From contig NZ_CP109090.1 in the NCBI RefSeq assembly GCF_035917575.1, positions 1,054,001 to 1,118,000 of the forward strand: a DNA stretch of 64,000 bases. The letters run 5' to 3'. The notes beneath the pieces are model-generated. The model saw only the letters and a program-made list of their open reading frames with translations. It was not told where the DNA came from and made no database searches. Below, piece by piece: positions 62,844 through 64,000 of this stretch. Made by a program: the position numbers and the translations under genes. How positions within the stretch are numbered: position 1 is the first letter of the stretch; every line of letters starts with the position of its first letter. Source of the DNA: Streptomyces sp. NBC_01788 (lineage in GTDB: Bacteria; Actinomycetota; Actinomycetes; Streptomycetales; Streptomycetaceae).

Positions 62844-64000
62844 CGGTTCTCCTCCTCGGTCGTCAGGGGCAGTACGGCCAGCACCCGCCAGCCGCCGTCG
62901 GGGCGCGCGCCCGCGTCGATGGTGCCGCCGAGGGCGGCGGCCCGCTCCCGCATCCCGGCCAGGCCGTTGCCGCTGCCGCCGGCGTCCGCCCCGGTGGCGG
63001 GCCCGTCGTCGTCGACGCGCAGCCGCAGCGCGCGGCGGTCGTGGTCGAGGAGCACGCGCGCGTGCCGCGAGCCCGAGTGGCGTACGACGTTGGTGAGCGC
63101 CTCCTGAACGATGCGGAAGGCGGCGAGGTCCGTGCCTGGTGGCAGCCGCGGCGGCGCCCCCTGCACCTCGACGGTGAGCCCGACTGTCGCCGCCTGGTCC
63201 ACCAGCTCGGACAGCCGGCCTAGGCCCGGCGCCGGAGCACGGGGGGCGTCACCGGGGGTACGCAGGGTGTCGAGCACCTGACGCACCTCCCCCAGCGCCT
63301 CCTTGCTGGCCGCCTTGATGGTGGCCAGCGCCGTGCGCGCCTGCTCCGGGTCGGTGTCCAGCAGGGCAAGGCCGACGCCCGCCTGGACGTTGATGACGGA
63401 GATGCTGTGCGCGAGGACGTCGTGCAGCTCACGGGCGATCCGCAGCCGTTCCTCGTCGGCCCGCCGCCGGGCTGCCTGGGCGCGCTCGGCGCGTTCCTTG
63501 GCCCACTGCTCGCGGCGCACACGGGCCAGCTCCGAGACCGCGACGACGGCCACCACCCAGGTGGCGACGGCCAGTTCCTGTCCCCAGGAGGCGGCGGTGT
63601 CCCCGGGCGGGGGCAACCATCGGTACAGCCAGAGCGAGATCAGCGCGTGGGCGGCCCACAGGGTGCCCAGCGCCGTCCACGCGGCCCTGCGGTACCCGGC
63701 GACGACGGCGCTGAAGCAGCTGACCACGACGGCCAGGAAGACGGGTCCGTACGGGTATCCGGCGGCGTAGTAGACGAGGGTGGTCGCCGCCGTGCCGCAC
63801 ACCACGAACGCCGGATACCGCTTGCGCCACAGCAGCATCCCCGAGGTCACGAGCAGCAACGCGAACCCGAAGGCGTCCAGGGGCTCCCGGTGGCCGTGCT
63901 GGTTGTGGGCAGAGAAGTGGGTGCCGACGAGCACGAAGACGGTGAACAGCGCGGTGGAGAGCCACGGCCGATGACGGCCGGGCTCCGCCTCCTCGTCGCC
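62840..64000 (-). CDS. NarL-partner sensor histidine kinase, 5' end missing
   Basis: The frame is open to the window edge, so the true start is beyond 64000; 386 residues are visible. Several N-terminal membrane helices (LSTALFTVFVLVGTHF, ALLLVTSGMLLW, and others to about 160) are followed by a HisKA_3 helix with the phosphorylated His in IARELHDVLAHSISVINVQA, and a HATPase (AFRIVQEALTNVVRHS, LRVDDDGP, GSGNGLAGMRERAAAL). It has no large extracellular sensor domain, so the membrane part probably senses the signal. It overlaps the response regulator gene by 4 bp. Confidence 0.95.
   Translation of the reverse strand, partial: GDEEAEPGRHRPWLSTALFTVFVLVGTHFSAHNQHGHREPLDAFGFALLLVTSGMLLWRKRYPAFVVCGTAATTLVYYAAGYPYGPVFLAVVVSCFSAVVAGYRRAAWTALGTLWAAHALISLWLYRWLPPPGDTAASWGQELAVATWVVAVVAVSELARVRREQWAKERAERAQAARRRADEERLRIARELHDVLAHSISVINVQAGVGLALLDTDPEQARTALATIKAASKEALGEVRQVLDTLRTPGDAPRAPAPGLGRLSELVDQAATVGLTVEVQGAPPRLPPGTDLAAFRIVQEALTNVVRHSGSRHARVLLDHDRRALRLRVDDDGPATGADAGGSGNGLAGMRERAAALGGTIDAGARPDGGWRVLAVLPLTTEEENR

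Noticed and set aside
1..64000. tRNA, rRNA, insertion sequences, phage attachment sites
   Set aside because: No T-loop/acceptor patterns, transposase or integrase motifs, or matching flanking repeats were seen on reading through; a covariance-model scan could not be run.

Overview
The window reads as chromosomal DNA of a high-GC actinomycete, almost certainly a Streptomyces. Codon third positions are nearly all G or C, GTG starts are common, and the content is typical of the genus: SpoIIE/PP2C phosphatases, an anti-sigma-like HATPase, a TerD protein, Rv1733c-like and DUF3093 proteins, and secreted glycosidases. No rRNA, tRNA, CRISPR array, integrase or insertion sequence was found. The sequence cuts a CAP-domain gene at the left edge and a histidine kinase gene at the right edge.

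Left part (1-14 kb). A short glycosyltransferase remnant (GT2 plus a chimeric GT9) is followed by a pyruvate-oxidase-like TPP enzyme and a deletion-derived FAD oxidase. Next come small membrane proteins, inorganic pyrophosphatase, and a long membrane-anchored protein joining an ATPase-like domain to a periplasmic-binding domain, with a frameshift near 9671. After these are an MFS permease, a membrane PP2C phosphatase, a MerR regulator and an AraC relic. Four loci here carry deletion or frameshift scars, so this segment looks like decaying accessory DNA.

Middle part (14-34 kb). This holds a PAS/GAF/PP2C phosphatase, a fatty acid desaturase and an FKBP isomerase. A GH2-GH76 secreted glycosidase operon sits behind a perfect LacI-type palindrome. 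A methyltransferase follows, then a DHA2 drug exporter divergent from its likely TetR repressor, with a 35-bp operator between them. A GAF/PucR-type regulator lies beside a 3-hydroxybutyrate dehydrogenase. A Nudix hydrolase, Lnt, DUF3093, a MurI-like racemase and an HpnB-like glycosyltransferase complete the block.

Right part (34-64 kb). It starts with a two-domain TerD protein, a proline-rich protein preceded by a classical intrinsic terminator, and a MOSC protein. An unusual beta-helix/AAA+ fusion converges on, and overlaps, a multi-pass membrane protein with a lipase-type serine motif. A DeoR regulator, a cysteine-synthase-like enzyme and an anti-sigma-like HATPase follow. About 0.5 kb of non-coding DNA then consists of degenerate GACCG-rich repeats. 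Beyond it are an ABC export operon with a SHOCT protein, a ROK regulator, an AlkB-like dioxygenase and an RlmG-like methyltransferase. A ketose-bisphosphate aldolase/SIS isomerase pair is divergent from its own DeoR regulator. The window closes with a second Rv1733c-like protein, a MarR regulator, a ClpC-like ATPase and a NarL-type two-component pair.

The most unusual items are the ATPase-like/periplasmic-binding fusion, the beta-helix/AAA+ protein with its overlapping membrane partner, the repeat tract at 47 kb, and the intrinsic terminator at 36.0 kb in a place with no upstream gene. All functions are assigned by reading protein sequences; no database search was possible.
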